From Ministeria vibrans ATCC 50519 (taxonomy: Eukaryota; Opisthokonta; Filasterea): a DNA stretch of 30,229 nucleotides. Below the pieces are notes generated by a model that worked only from the letters and a program-made list of their open reading frames with translations, was not told where the DNA came from and did no database searches. The DNA lies in assembly GCA_943704425.1 (NCBI GenBank), contig CALSCP010000833.1, forward strand, positions 1 to 30,229. The letters run 5' to 3'. The position numbers and the translations under genes are program-made. Shown piece by piece: positions 1-10,200 of the stretch; positions within the stretch are counted from its first letter, which is position 1; every line of letters starts with the position of its first letter.

Positions 1-109
<109 letters not shown>

Positions 110-113
110 TGAC

Positions 114-1197
114 CTTTGGCATGCCTGTGGAACCACTGGTGTACATGAGAGTAAAGATGCGACCAGGCTGTCGGCAGCCTTGCTCCGAGGCAGAGCGGAC
201 GGCGGCGTCTCGATCCCACTCGAGCTCACTCTCGGTGTCTCTCTCACACCACTCGTTCAGCAACGGATCTTTGCTGATTTGCTCTAGACCGACACTTTCA
301 ATGTCTTCCAGGCTAACAAGAGTGGTGGAAGCTCGGGAGAGGGGGACAGAGCCGACGACGCCAATGACGATGATGGTGGTAAGCTCGGGGAGAGAGGTGA
401 GCAAGGCTTCGAGTTGAGGCAGAAGAGTCGCATGAACAACGCAACAGCGTGCTTGCGAGTGTTGTAGAATGTCACGAGCCGACTGGGGATCGATGGCGGC
501 GGCAAGAGGTACCGACAAGGCCGACGTGAACATCGTCAAAGCCATGTCAACAAGGACCTATGCAGAACGAAAAAAAAAAGAAAGCGAGCGAGAGAGGTGA
601 TGTGTGGGTGCAATGTGACAGCAAAAGGTCAAAGGGCGGTACCCATTCGAGACAGTTTGGCGAATAGATGGCGACCGCAGTGGGAGAGTGCGCAAGATGA
701 GGGATGAGACGGAGGTGCTGAAGGCCACGACCAACGGCGTACACTCGTCTGGCGGTCTCGTCGTATGTCAGCCATTGGTAGTCGGGGGTATTGGCAGGGT
801 GGGTGCCAAAGAGGGGTCGGTGGGCAAACGCCTTGAAGAGACAGGCGTACGTGGCGCCGAGAGTGGGTCGACGAGCAGCCGTGGCAAGTTCAAAGGTCGA
901 CGAGGCCTCAAGAACAAGTGCATGGGGGTGAACGGCCTTGTCGTGGAGCACTGCAGGCCGTGATGCGGAGGATGACGAGGTTGCGAGGGCGCAGGCGGTG
1001 CACAGATCAAAGTCGCCACATTCGTGAATGCAGGTGTAACGGGGAGATTGCGATTCAATTGGGGTGTAACAGGCGTTGCAAAGGAACCCCTGAGTGACAG
1101 TGGGAGGTGGAGGAGCAGAAGGGGAAGGTCGGAGACGTGAGAGTTGGGTTTGGATTGCTTTCAACATGAATATTTTAATGGCAATAAATGTATCCAC
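114..1197 (-). CDS. Zinc finger-long-chain acyl-CoA synthetase (ACSL-like), 5' part, runs off the left edge
   Basis: Activates fatty acids to acyl-CoA through an acyl-AMP intermediate (family knowledge). Two exons are visible: 1197-643 (185 codons) and 557-114 (148 codons), joined in phase 0 over an 85-nt GT-AG intron. The join reads NCLEW|VLVDMAL, as in ACSL proteins (NRPEWVIADLA). Exon 2 ends in YTSGSTGMPK, the AMP/P-loop signature, followed by a donor and an (ATT)n intron, so the rest of the enzyme is outside the window. Residues about 38-95 form a zinc finger of ZZ or DC1 type: C40, C43, C56, C60, C66 and C69 with the core GDFDLC, then His at about 85, 90 and 92. A finger in front of ACSL is unusual. 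The start may be Met1 (1197) or Met11 (1167); no signal peptide is clear, but the first 12 residues are hydrophobic and could be a membrane anchor. Confidence 0.85.
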
Positions 1198-1359
1198 ACA
1201 AATAATAAAAATATAATAAATTTATTATTATTATAATTATTATGATTTAACAACGCAACATGCAGTGCCCGTTGTCCCTTTGTTATTCAAGAGAACAATT
1301 ACAAAGTCTCGCCATCAACAGTACACAAGGTTAAAATACAGACTGCACATAATGACAAA

Positions 1360-1863
1360 CTACAAGATGTGTGAAGATGAAGCAACAGCGGTGTCCTGGA
1401 CGGACTGCACAAGAAAGAAGGAACAGCGAGTGTGCGCTTCAAGTTGCTCGCGCTCTTGCGCCACGGCACTGGAGTCTACGGGCGTGTTGACAAGTGCACG
1501 TTCAGCATCGAAAGGGGATGTGGGAGGCTCGGTGTCCATGGGCGAAGAGCACGAGAGAGAGGGCGTCGAGGGAGGGGAGGGCAAGGCAAGGAGTGGGTTG
1601 GCAGGGCGCGCTCGCTTCGTCGCTGGTCGCTCGTCCCGCGTTGTGCGTTGCACTCCCGTGTCATCACCAACGCCACCACCATCATTGCTCCGCACACCCA
1701 GCGCATTCGCACTCCATGTCGGTGTAGAGCCGTCAAGTTCGTCAAATTCATCGACCCGCCGTTTTAGATTCAAACGCGAATTATTCGTGACCATCGATTC
1801 ACTGACGCACACAAAAGCAAGTGGTGTCAGGGAGCATTCGTGTGGAGGATCGTATGGGTTCAT
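1360..1863 (-). CDS. Small hypothetical, largely disordered protein
   Basis: A single-exon frame of 167 residues beginning MNPYDPPHE. It is rich in Ser, Pro, Thr and acidic residues, with a basic patch TKRARP that could be a nuclear localisation signal and a proline/serine stretch (PSPPSTPSLS) resembling CDK/MAPK target sites. The frame stays open upstream to 1947, but that part is translated poly-A/T sequence and I read it as 5' UTR, so I chose the Met at 1863. No family recognised. The opposite strand also carries a long open frame (1265-2140), but it has a less protein-like composition. Function unknown; whether it is a real gene rests on codon pattern only. Confidence 0.45.
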   Translation of the reverse strand: MNPYDPPHECSLTPLAFVCVSESMVTNNSRLNLKRRVDEFDELDGSTPTWSANALGVRSNDGGGVGDDTGVQRTTRDERPATKRARPANPLLALPSPPSTPSLSCSSPMDTEPPTSPFDAERALVNTPVDSSAVAQEREQLEAHTRCSFFLVQSVQDTAVASSSHIL

Positions 1864-2272
1864 GACGGCGAGATTGAAAAAAAAAAACTTTAAAAAAATG
1901 ATCAATCGAGTCACATCAGCATTCAGCAACCATGTGGGGATTTGCAACAGGAGCCAGACGGCAGACAGATCACACCGTGAGTCTGTCTGTGATCGGTGTA
2001 CTCCTCATCCATTATCCAATGCAGTACAAATTTTGAGTTATATTCGTCTCCACAAATTAATAATAAATAAAATTCATCGTCCCCAAAACTATGTTGTGGC
2101 GTGTGAGAAGCCAGAATTTAAGAGCAAATGGTGTGTATAGGATGTTTGCATGTTGTGGGTAACAGAGCGCAATTGAGAAACAAAAATGACAGAATAGCAA
2201 TATGTAGCGCATTTTTCAGAAATATCAAATGTGTGGAAAACCAGCAGTTAAAGCTTATCCACTAAAAACAAT
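1864..2272. other. Intergenic region upstream of tRNA-Phe
   Basis: About 400 nt, moderately AT-rich. It probably contains the promoter and 5' UTR of the small minus-strand gene at 1360-1863. An A-run lies at 1878-1887. I see no convincing gene in it. Confidence 0.4.
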
Positions 2273-2345
2273 GTCTTGATAGCTCAGTCGGGAGAGCGTT
2301 AGACTGAAGATCTAAAGGTCAGGGCTTCGATCGCCCTTCGAGACA
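2273..2345 (+). tRNA. tRNA-Phe: tRNA-Phe (anticodon GAA)
   Basis: A full cloverleaf can be drawn by hand. The acceptor stem GTCTTGA pairs with TCGAGAC (one T-G wobble). The D arm is GCTC/GAGC with an eight-base loop. The anticodon stem TTAGA/TCTAA encloses the loop CTGAAGA, anticodon GAA. The variable loop is AGGTC, and the T arm AGGGC/GCCCT has the loop TTCGATC. Length is 73 nt with discriminator A, no intron and no encoded CCA, as usual for a eukaryotic nuclear tRNA. Confidence 0.96.
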
Positions 2346-2349
2346 CCTG

Positions 2350-2359
2350 TTTTTTTTTT
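2350..2359 (+). terminator. RNA polymerase III terminator
   Basis: A run of T beginning five nucleotides after the tRNA 3' end, typical for Pol III termination. Further T-runs follow to about 2411 and could serve as back-up terminators. Confidence 0.85.
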
Positions 2360-2835
2360 GTCTTTTTTGATATTTTTTTTTTCTTTCTTTTTTTTTGCTG
2401 TTCTTTTTTTTGCTTTTCCTTACTAATAATTTTTGTTTCTGAACCAATCAAAAATCACGCAGTATTTTTTCATGATTCATGTCATCGGTTATGATAATTG
2501 TAAATTAACAGTTTAATGTTTTATGATTTATGTTGACTGTTGAGAGTTGAGACCGCAATAAATGCATGTGCATACCGCATAATGCATCGAATACAATGAT
2601 GCATAACACATTCGGTAAACCGGCCCGGAGAGTTCTGTCGCTTAACTGTTAAGTGTAAGTGTGTGTGTGACAGGTTTGAGGCTACTTGTTAGATGTATCA
2701 TGTAACTGTGTAAGGTGAAAGGTGGTGTTCGTCGCATTCGACGGACAAGCATACTGACGAATTTGTCGAAATAGAAACAGCTATTATTTTTTTTTCGACG
2801 GAACATTTAGTCACAACAATAATTTTGAATATTTC
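2360..2835. other. Intergenic region between tRNA-Phe and the GH43 gene
   Basis: T-rich at first, then mixed sequence that should hold the GH43 promoter and 5' UTR. Small structures seen: a 13-nt palindrome CTTAACTGTTAAG at 2641-2653; several TGCAT copies at 2563-2603; and a stem-loop at 2727-2746 (GTTCGTCG, loop CATT, CGACGGAC, one G-T pair). No further gene recognised. Confidence 0.5.
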
Positions 2836-4013
2836 ATGAAAAAATCAACGATTACCCTCCTCTCCCTGGCCCTCGTCTCAAGCGTCTTATCCTCCGTCCC
2901 GTACACTAATCCCGTGATAAATGTCAACTCACCGGACCCCGGAGTTCTTCAGTGGAACTCCCGATTCTATCTCGTCTCCACCACTGGTGACGCTCCCGAC
3001 GCCTTCCCGATCTTTGTCAGTGACAACCTTGTCGACTGGAAGCAAGTGGGCCATTGTTTTCCTGACTGGAAATCCATCGCGGCGCTCTCTTGGGCAAAAG
3101 GTAGCGGAGCCATTTTGTGCACACTTTCGGAACTCATTTCGTCGTCCTTTCAACGAAAAGGCGACTTCTGGGCTCCCGAATTACATTTAAATGCCCGCAA
3201 CGAGACCGTCCTCTACTTTACGGCGCGCTCCCAGGAGGGCATCCTTTCCATTTCGACGGCTCGTTCGTCGTCGCCAGCAGGTCCCTTCACACCCGCCCCA
3301 TCCCCGCTTGTCGCGTCGTCTCCGCTCGGCCAGATCGACGCCACCGTACACTACGACAGTGCCACCGATACACGCGCTCTGATCTGGAAGATTGATGGCA
3401 ACTCTGCTGGCCAGCGCACACCAATCCTGGCGCGGCGCCTTGACGACACTGGCCAAGCGTTTGCAGGTACGGTAATAATAATAAGAATAAATAGTCTCTA
3501 ACCCTAACCCTAAGCCGTCTGGTATCACTATTCTGCCGTGTTCCTTTAGACAATGTCACCCATACGCTCATGACCAACGACCCGCTGTCGTGGGAGCACG
3601 CCCTTGTTGAGGGACCCTGGGTCGTCAAGCACAACAACACCTTTTTTCTTTTCTATTCCGCCAACGGCTTCGCCTCGCCGCGCTACGCCATAGGTGTTGC
3701 ACGCTCGCTCTCTCTCCTTGGAGACTACTCTAAAAACACCGCGGCCAATCCAATATTACACACGAATTTTTCATCGGTGGATCCGCACTCACTGCAAGGG
3801 CCGGGCCACTGCAGCGTGATCCACGCACCTCCCTACGACGACCATTCGTGGGTCATCATTTATCACGCGTGGCACTACGATCACATTGGTGGTGGCAACC
3901 CGCGCGTAGACGCAGTCGATCCCGTCGTGTGGGGCTCCGACAATTGGCCTTACATTGCACACGGCGGAGTTCCCTCCTTCAAGCCCTCGTCGCTCCCAAT
4001 TCTGCAACTTTGA
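2836..4013 (+). CDS. Secreted glycoside hydrolase family 43 (arabinanase/xylosidase-like)
   Basis: Predicted to cleave arabinose- or xylose-containing glycans outside the cell or in a food vacuole. Three exons (2836-3100, 3161-3466, 3550-4013) encode 344 residues. A signal peptide (about residues 1-19, ending near VLSS) precedes a single five-bladed-propeller catalytic domain. The three acidic positions expected of GH43 are visible: base Asp in SPDPGV, pKa-modulating Asp in QIDATVHYD, and acid Glu in VEGPWVV. Intron 1 (60 nt) is a multiple of three without a stop; removing it restores WAKGDFWAPELH, the usual GH43 sequence. Intron 2 (83 nt, 3467-3549) holds a telomere-like repeat. The exact substrate cannot be told. 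The family is mainly bacterial and fungal, so horizontal origin is possible, but the gene has host-like introns. Confidence 0.88.
3498..3513. repeat. Telomere-like (CCCTAA)n in GH43 intron 2
   Basis: CTAACCCTAACCCTAA, about two and a half units of the TTAGGG-type telomere repeat, in the middle of the 83-nt intron 3467-3549. In transcript sense it supplies CTAAC, which matches the branch-point consensus. Confidence 0.85.
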
Positions 4014-4314
4014 AGCGTGACTATATTCGCATCGATAAAAGACCACAACAGTAATGATAATACTAAAAATAATAATAAAAATCAATAATGAAATTAATTT
4101 ATTATTATAAGTAGCGAAATTAGCAGTTGTCATGATAATAATAATAAAAATTATAATAATTAAATTTTTATTATTATTAGATTTTTGAAAAAATCGATAG
4201 CCATGCATTCAAATGAAAAGTTTAAAAATAATAATAACAATAATAAAAATAATAACTATAAAAATATAATAATACTAATTATATTATTTATTTTTGTAAA
4301 AAAAAAAAAATCAG
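4014..4314. other. AT-rich convergent 3' intergenic region
   Basis: Sits between the stop codons of the converging GH43 (+) and oxidase (-) genes. It is composed mostly of AAT/ATT runs with short AT inverted repeats (for example around 4090-4170). A minus-strand AATAAA lies near 4286-4291, suitable as a poly(A) signal for the oxidase. No gene seen. Confidence 0.6.
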
Positions 4315-6551
4315 TCAGCCTGTGAGGGGCTCGGCTAACGGATCAAAGCGGGCGTGACGACGGGCGGCCTTACGATGACCAAGTACATAGTAGAGGCCAC
4401 CCGCAATCAGAGCAATCCCACACAAACTGCCCACGACAATGCCGGCAATGACCCCACCTGACGGAGCCGGGTTCTTGTGCGGCGCCAGTTGCTGGTGCAC
4501 TGTAGGAAACGAGATGCTCTCGGAACCGACGCAGTGGTGGCACCAAAATGTATTGTTGGGATCGTAGCGCTGCTTGATGGCGAGCAACGATGGGTAATTA
4601 GAGCCCCAGAGACGCGCTTGCCAGCCCGACATGTTGTAGGCACTCTCGGACATGTAAGAGTTGGGACCAAGTGTGTAGAGATGAGACTCAAGAAAGTCGA
4701 CGGGGCCGCCACCAACCAAGTGGAAAAGCGCAGTGCGGAAAGCAGGCGAAATGGACACGTTAGTTGCGTGGGGCGAGCCCACATTGCCTGTAATGTCCTG
4801 ATACAGTTGATAGCTCCATTCCCACTTATTCGCATAGCCAATGTCCAACATGTCAGACAGCACCGAAGCAAGAGTGCCATTGGCACTCATCTCGCGCGAA
4901 ACGAGCGTCGACGGGACACCACCAGCGCTCTGGGGCGTGGGTGGCAGCCAGGGTACGGGTGTGATGGGCTCGAGACCGTACACCACTGCCGCATCCCACC
5001 AAGTGTCGTAGGCAGCGGTCCAGTGCAGCGATGGAATGCCTGTTGTAATGTTGCCCCAGGCGAGAAGAAAGGCTGCATCGGTGGGTGGACCCTGATAAAA
5101 ATACTGCACAAAAATGGACCAGGAAGCATCACAGTCGTCTGTTGGGGTATTTGACGGCGAGAAAAAGACGAGACCGCTCCAGGCCGAGTCAAGTTCAAGC
5201 GCCCACGCAATGTACCGCTCCATGTAGAGCTGCAGCTGCACACGCCCCTCGCCACAGAACGAGCCGCCCCGCAACAGATTGGCTTTGGTGATTCCACCGG
5301 GCGACGTGACATGGGCACGCACAGTAATGTTCACAATGATGCCCCAGGTGCTGCCCCCACCTCCACGCAGTGCCCAGAAGAGGTCCGGGTGACTCTCGGC
5401 ATTCACTTGAAGAAGGTCGCCCGTGGCGGACACCAGCGACACACCAACAATGTTGTCCACGCCAAGTCCGTGTGAGGGGCCGTTTGGACCATGACCCCCG
5501 CCAATGGACCAGCCAATGGCGCCCACTATACAGGCGTGACAATACAAAGACAGAGTCAATTTAAATGTGATAAAGGTGAATCAATTGAAGTCGTTTCTTG
5601 CTTTTCTTCTACTATTATGACAAAATCATCAGTTCTGCTGAGAAATGTGTCCTCTTCACCAACAATAATAATAATAATGAATATAGAGAGACACACTTTG
5701 ATTACCAGTGATGGCCCAACCGCCCGCCACAAACCGGTTTCGCTTCGATGTGATATTTTGAGCAGTTGAGAATGTTGTGCCTGCGCCGAGTGTGATGGAC
5801 GAGTTGTCAGTTGCCCACTCGTACGACTGCAACAGCGTCGTGCGAATAAAAATTCCTGCATATACCACAACACAAGAGAACCTAAGACGAGTTTCCCAAT
5901 AGAGAACTTAAAAATATATAACCTTGATCGCACGAATGACGGTTCATAAAGTCGTGGCCAGTGCCAGCCACCATGATGCACAGGTTGTGGGCCAAAGCAA
6001 AACGCACGGCGGTTTGAACATGAACGGCAGTCAGTGCGAAAACAACAAACGCCGGCGTCCACCCTTCAATCGGGTTGTTACGCGTCGCCGAGACACACGA
6101 CGCAGGCGTGAAGTAGTTGAGATAGCAAGTGTAATCGACATTTTTCTCGTCCTGGACGTACACTCTATAGGGAAGAGATGGAGAGAGGAAAGGAGAGAGG
6201 AGAGTCAGTGCACAATGACTGGCAGCGTCATATGCACGATCGTAAGTACGGTTGGATGTTGGTGTTGTAGCCATAGAAAGGCTGGTCGTGGACGGAATCG
6301 ACAGGAACGGCGGTGGGGCGGGGTGTGCCGGGGCCTTCCCAAGGAATGGCGCTAAAAAAGCGCGTTGAGCGGCCACCCGAGCCACCGCTGCCTTACCGTG
6401 TCGCCAACGGATCGAGTGCGTTGATGAGAGCAGTCACGTTCTCTGATGTGGGCCAACAAGGGTCGCCGCGAGTGCAGAAAGCACGAGCATTCGACGAAAC
6501 GCACCAACACAACAACAGCGTTATGGTAAACATAAAGATGTGGCCAACCAT
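4315..6551 (-). CDS. FAD-linked oxidase, berberine-bridge type, with a C-terminal membrane anchor
   Basis: Oxidises a small substrate, commonly a sugar or alcohol in this family, using covalently bound FAD and reducing O2 to peroxide. Five exons (6551-6397, 6351-6250, 6164-5923, 5855-5706, 5525-4315) encode 619 residues; introns are 45, 85, 67 and 180 nt. Order: signal peptide (MVGHIFMFTITLLLCW); FAD-binding half with GTGHDFMNRH (the His that usually links FAD), ITLGAGTT and TVGAIGWSIGGGH; substrate domain with DLFWALRGGGGSTWG; BBE motif NYPSLLAIKQRYDPNNTFW; then one transmembrane helix (GGVIAGIVVGSLCGIALIAG) and a basic tail of about 26 residues. The Cys that makes a second FAD bond in bicovalent members is not seen, so a single His link is expected. 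The membrane anchor is atypical, as most relatives are soluble secreted enzymes. The start was chosen because it opens the signal peptide. Confidence 0.87.
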
Positions 6552-6715
6552 GCCGTCACAATAGATGCGGTCAGTGAGATGTCTCACTTCTCAGTGAGAT
6601 ATCAAAAGCCTGTCAATATAGAAAAGGTTTGTACTTTGTTGACTTATTTAAATTATTCTTCTTCTTCTTACTTATTTAAATAAGAAAATAATTAATAGAG
6701 TCGAGATCTGTACCT
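6552..6715. promoter_or_regulatory. Upstream region of the oxidase gene, with inverted repeat
   Basis: AT-rich 5' flank of the minus-strand oxidase gene. It holds GTGAGATGTCTCAC (6574-6587), a perfect 6-bp inverted repeat with a 2-nt spacer, followed by another CAGTGAGAT copy at 6592-6600. CTT repeats lie at about 6656-6667. A role in transcription is inference only. Confidence 0.3.
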
Positions 6716-6814
6716 ATGTCAAAACAAAACTATATACAAAACAAAGAGCACAGAGATCTGTCTGCAGCACAATACAATAAATGTATACTGGAATTTGCGC
6801 TGCGCCGATGCGGT

Positions 6815-7162
6815 TTATTTATTGGGCGAGAAGAACAGCATCATCACGTCGCTCAGCCACAACTTTTCGGGACGTGCCGATGGCAACACTCGTTTGTGAC
6901 GTCGCCCAAGATTGTCGCTGACATCGCACTCGGTGGCAAGCTGACGTTCAACCTGACGACGGATGTCCTCAGCAACGGCACGTGTCTGTCGCACCCTTTG
7001 GGCGACGAGCTGCCCCGCTACGGCTTCTCCGCTGGCGAAGAGACCTACCAGGCGACGTCGGACAATGTCGAGGTCGTCGTATCCCCACAGCACGCGTCTC
7101 CAGCTGCTCGCGCCGTTTGCCAAGTAGAAAGAACCTGCCCACATCTTGCGATGGCAATGTGA
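6815..7162. other. Coding-like segment, strand unresolved
   Basis: A GC-rich block in AT-rich surroundings, open on both strands in register. Plus reading (frame 6716-7162, 148 aa) contains ADIALGGKLTFNLTTDVLSN and PRYGFSAGEETYQATSDN, which look like folded protein. Minus reading (7144-6815, 109 aa) ends LWLSDVMMLFFSPNK, with AATAAA just beyond it. The purine-first/pyrimidine-third pattern is about equal for both, so codon bias does not decide. It could be an exon of an unrecognised gene or a decayed fragment. It lies 5' of the giant gene, but that gene has its own signal peptide further down, so joining the two is unlikely. Confidence 0.3.
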
Positions 7163-7268
7163 CGTTGCTCAAGCTTAAGGATCGGTGGTTGACGAATTCT
7201 AGAACTTCCGCAGAACGAAAGAAAGCAAACTTCAACTCAAAAGTTCCTCAAAAGTCAAAATTATTCGT

Positions 7269-10200
7269 ATGATACAACTCATACTCCTTCTCATTGCCGC
7301 GTCGGCGTCAACGGCTCTTCCGAGAGGTCCCCTTGCAAGACCTGTCCCGGATCTTGGCCTTGCGTCGACTCTGAGCGATTGCAAAGAGCGATTGCTCGTC
7401 AACGAAACATTCGCGTCGCCTGAAGTGACCTCACCCGATTGGGAGCTTGAATTCACCGGATTTGAAGTGACATCCAATGGTGCTCAGGTACGTAGTAAAC
7501 TCGGGCACTGTAACGGCCCCTTTGCGGGCGAGTACCCAAAATAGTTGGAATGTCAACAAAAATAGAAAAAGCATTATCGCTCTCCACGTCTCGTAACCCT
7601 GGATCCCCCTGCAAATTTTGCCTCTCCATTGCTCGTCCTCTTATATTTCACCCGAATCAGTCGCTGTAGTTGCTTCGGACTGTACGCGTGTACGTCTATT
7701 GCGTTTTTGATTTTGTTCGCTTGGAAGTTGGCTTTCTCCCTTTTTTTTTTTTTCATCGTGACGCGTCGAAGGGTTGATTCTGTCACATCACTCAGGGACT
7801 CTCACTGAGTCTCACATGTAACATGCTGCATCTGGTGCCAGTCACAATTCAAGTGGGTACCAGCTGTCCCCCAGGCCGTTTAATTTGAAGTGTTTTTTTT
7901 TCTTATTCTATATTAGTAGCTTTCCCCTTTCGTTCCTACTATCTCCCACCTTTCTAACCTCTCACTCTTCCTCTCTCCGATGTTCGTGCGACAGGTCACG
8001 ACAAAGTCGATGGCTGACACCGATGTGGAGTCGGACTTTGCCTATTTTGACAAAGTCATCCCTCATTATACTCGCTCCAGACTGACACTCCGTACCCCAT
8101 GGCATCACGAAACCCCTCGTGCTGTCCGACTGTCGTTCATGACGCGTGGTTCGGGTGGTTTACTCTCCGTGCAATTCGGCACCGACAACATGGACTCAAA
8201 CGTGTTTGTTGTGGACGCCTCGGTGGGCATGACGTCACTCTCTATCTCACTCAATGTACCCTCGGTATCATCGAGTCTCGTCGCCTCTTGGACTTCGACT
8301 CGGCGCAAACAAGGTGAGCCATTATGGGTTATCTTTTTACCTCAACGGGCAGGGAATTGAAATACGCTTGCGCCACACCTTTTTTTTGTTCGTGTCTTAG
8401 CTCTGGATTTGGAGGATCCAGTCGTCGACTGGGCCCTACACTCCGTGGAGGCCACTGCTCTGTGTGAGCTTGTGGACGAGGCGTCGACACAAGAGGCGTG
8501 TTCGACCGCAACGTGTACCAATGGCGCGACGTGTGCGCCACGCCTTGGCAGTGAGGGCTACACCTGCGTTTGCGCTCCTGGATTCTCTGGCGTCCATTGC
8601 GACGTGTACACGCCACAGAAACTTACTCTCTCGCCCTTGAAACTCAGGGACGTTGAAAACGTAAGAGAAGCAAAATTACTCAATCTCTCTTACCCCATTC
8701 TCTCTTTTAGAGCCTTTGCGCGGGAGGTACTTACTTTGTTTCACGTAAATTGTATACCTCTTACGCCATTAATCTCCCCGTATATCTATAAGGTTACTAT
8801 CAATCTGGCTCGAAATGTGTGGTCTGTCAAGCGGGTTACTTTTGCCCTGGCGGTTATACGGTAACTTCGCTTTACGATAATTCAAAAAAAAAACTTTTCT
8901 ACTTTAAACTTTTTTTGAATTATTAATATTCCTAGACTCGCCAACCGTGCCCCAAAGGTCAGAATATTTCTTCTTTCAATATTAAGTTTTATTATTATAA
9001 TTATTCTGAATTTTGTCTTTTTTTCTTCATCACAGGTTATTTCACAAACGACGGGGAGAAAAACTGCGACTCTACAAACGACAAATGTCCTATGGGATCG
9101 TACTGCGCCGGTGGCGGTCAGGTATTGTTCGTGTGTGCAGTACTTTTGAAGTACTTTTTTCGTACTTTTCATGCTCTGAAGAAGCTCTGAAACGAATGCT
9201 TGCTTGTTTTGTTTCTTTTTGTCAGCCACGTAAACTATGCCCTGCTGGCAAGTACCAGGATGAGGCGGGACAGTGGAATTGCAAAGACTGCTCCCCTGGT
9301 CAGTCTATCCCTATCCCTCCTCGATTTACCAAAATTAGCAGTCCTACCATAACGCTTTTTATATTTTGCCTGTACAACAAACAGGCTATTACACAAACGA
9401 CGGGGAGAAAACCTGCGACTCTACAAACGACCAATGTCCAAAGGGATCGTACTGCGCCGGTGGCGGTCAGGTACTGTTCGTGTGTGCAGTGCTTTATGCT
9501 CTGAAACGAATGCCCTTAATCAATTGTTTTTGATTCTTTTTGTTAGCCACGTAAACTATGCCCTGCTGGCAAGTACCAGGACAAGACGGGACAGCGGAAT
9601 TGCAAAGACTGTGGCGCAGGTGCGACAGAACGATGTTTAACAACAAAATATTACGAAAAATAATTCATTTCTTCTCTACACGACAAGGCTTCACCTCTCT
9701 CCTTGGAGCCCAAGATAAATGTGACCACCACGTGTGTGCTAAAGGACACTACTGTGCTGCTGGCCAAGTAATCCTCCCGTCCTACTAAGCCTCTCTAAAT
9801 TTATTTGTTTTCCTTGTTTCAGCCAGAAGAGAAGTGCCCTCCAGGAAAGCATCAGGATATGCCCGGACGGTCGACATGCAAAGACTGCGATGCAGGTAAA
9901 TTATGGTTCTGGTCACTTCTACTTCTCCTCTTCGTCTTCTACTAATCTTTTAAAACTTGGTAGGCTATTACACAAATTTCGGCGAGGTAACCTGCGATAG
10001 TGACAACGACGAATGCCCTAAAGGATCGTACTGTCCTGGCGGGGGAAAAGTAACAACTGAACATCCTTCCATGTCCATGCAAGAGATTCATGACTGCCCT
10101 GTGCCTTGAATTCTTTTGTAGCCACGCGAATTATGCCCCGCCGGCAAGTACACGGATGAAAAGAAGATGGCAGCATGCAAGAACTGCGATCCAGGCAAGA

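Noticed and set aside
1265-2140. 291-aa plus-strand frame
   Set aside because: It includes translated AT-rich sequence and a poly-Lys stretch from an A-run, and it is rich in Arg/Ser typical of antisense shadows. The minus-strand reading 1360-1863 is more protein-like. Not fully excluded.
8727-8792. Alternative exon 4 extending to 8744 (adds a TYFVS stretch)
   Set aside because: Also in frame, but the shorter exon ending at 8726 restores the Gly-Tyr-Tyr start shared by sister repeat units in the same phase. Left as a possible isoform.
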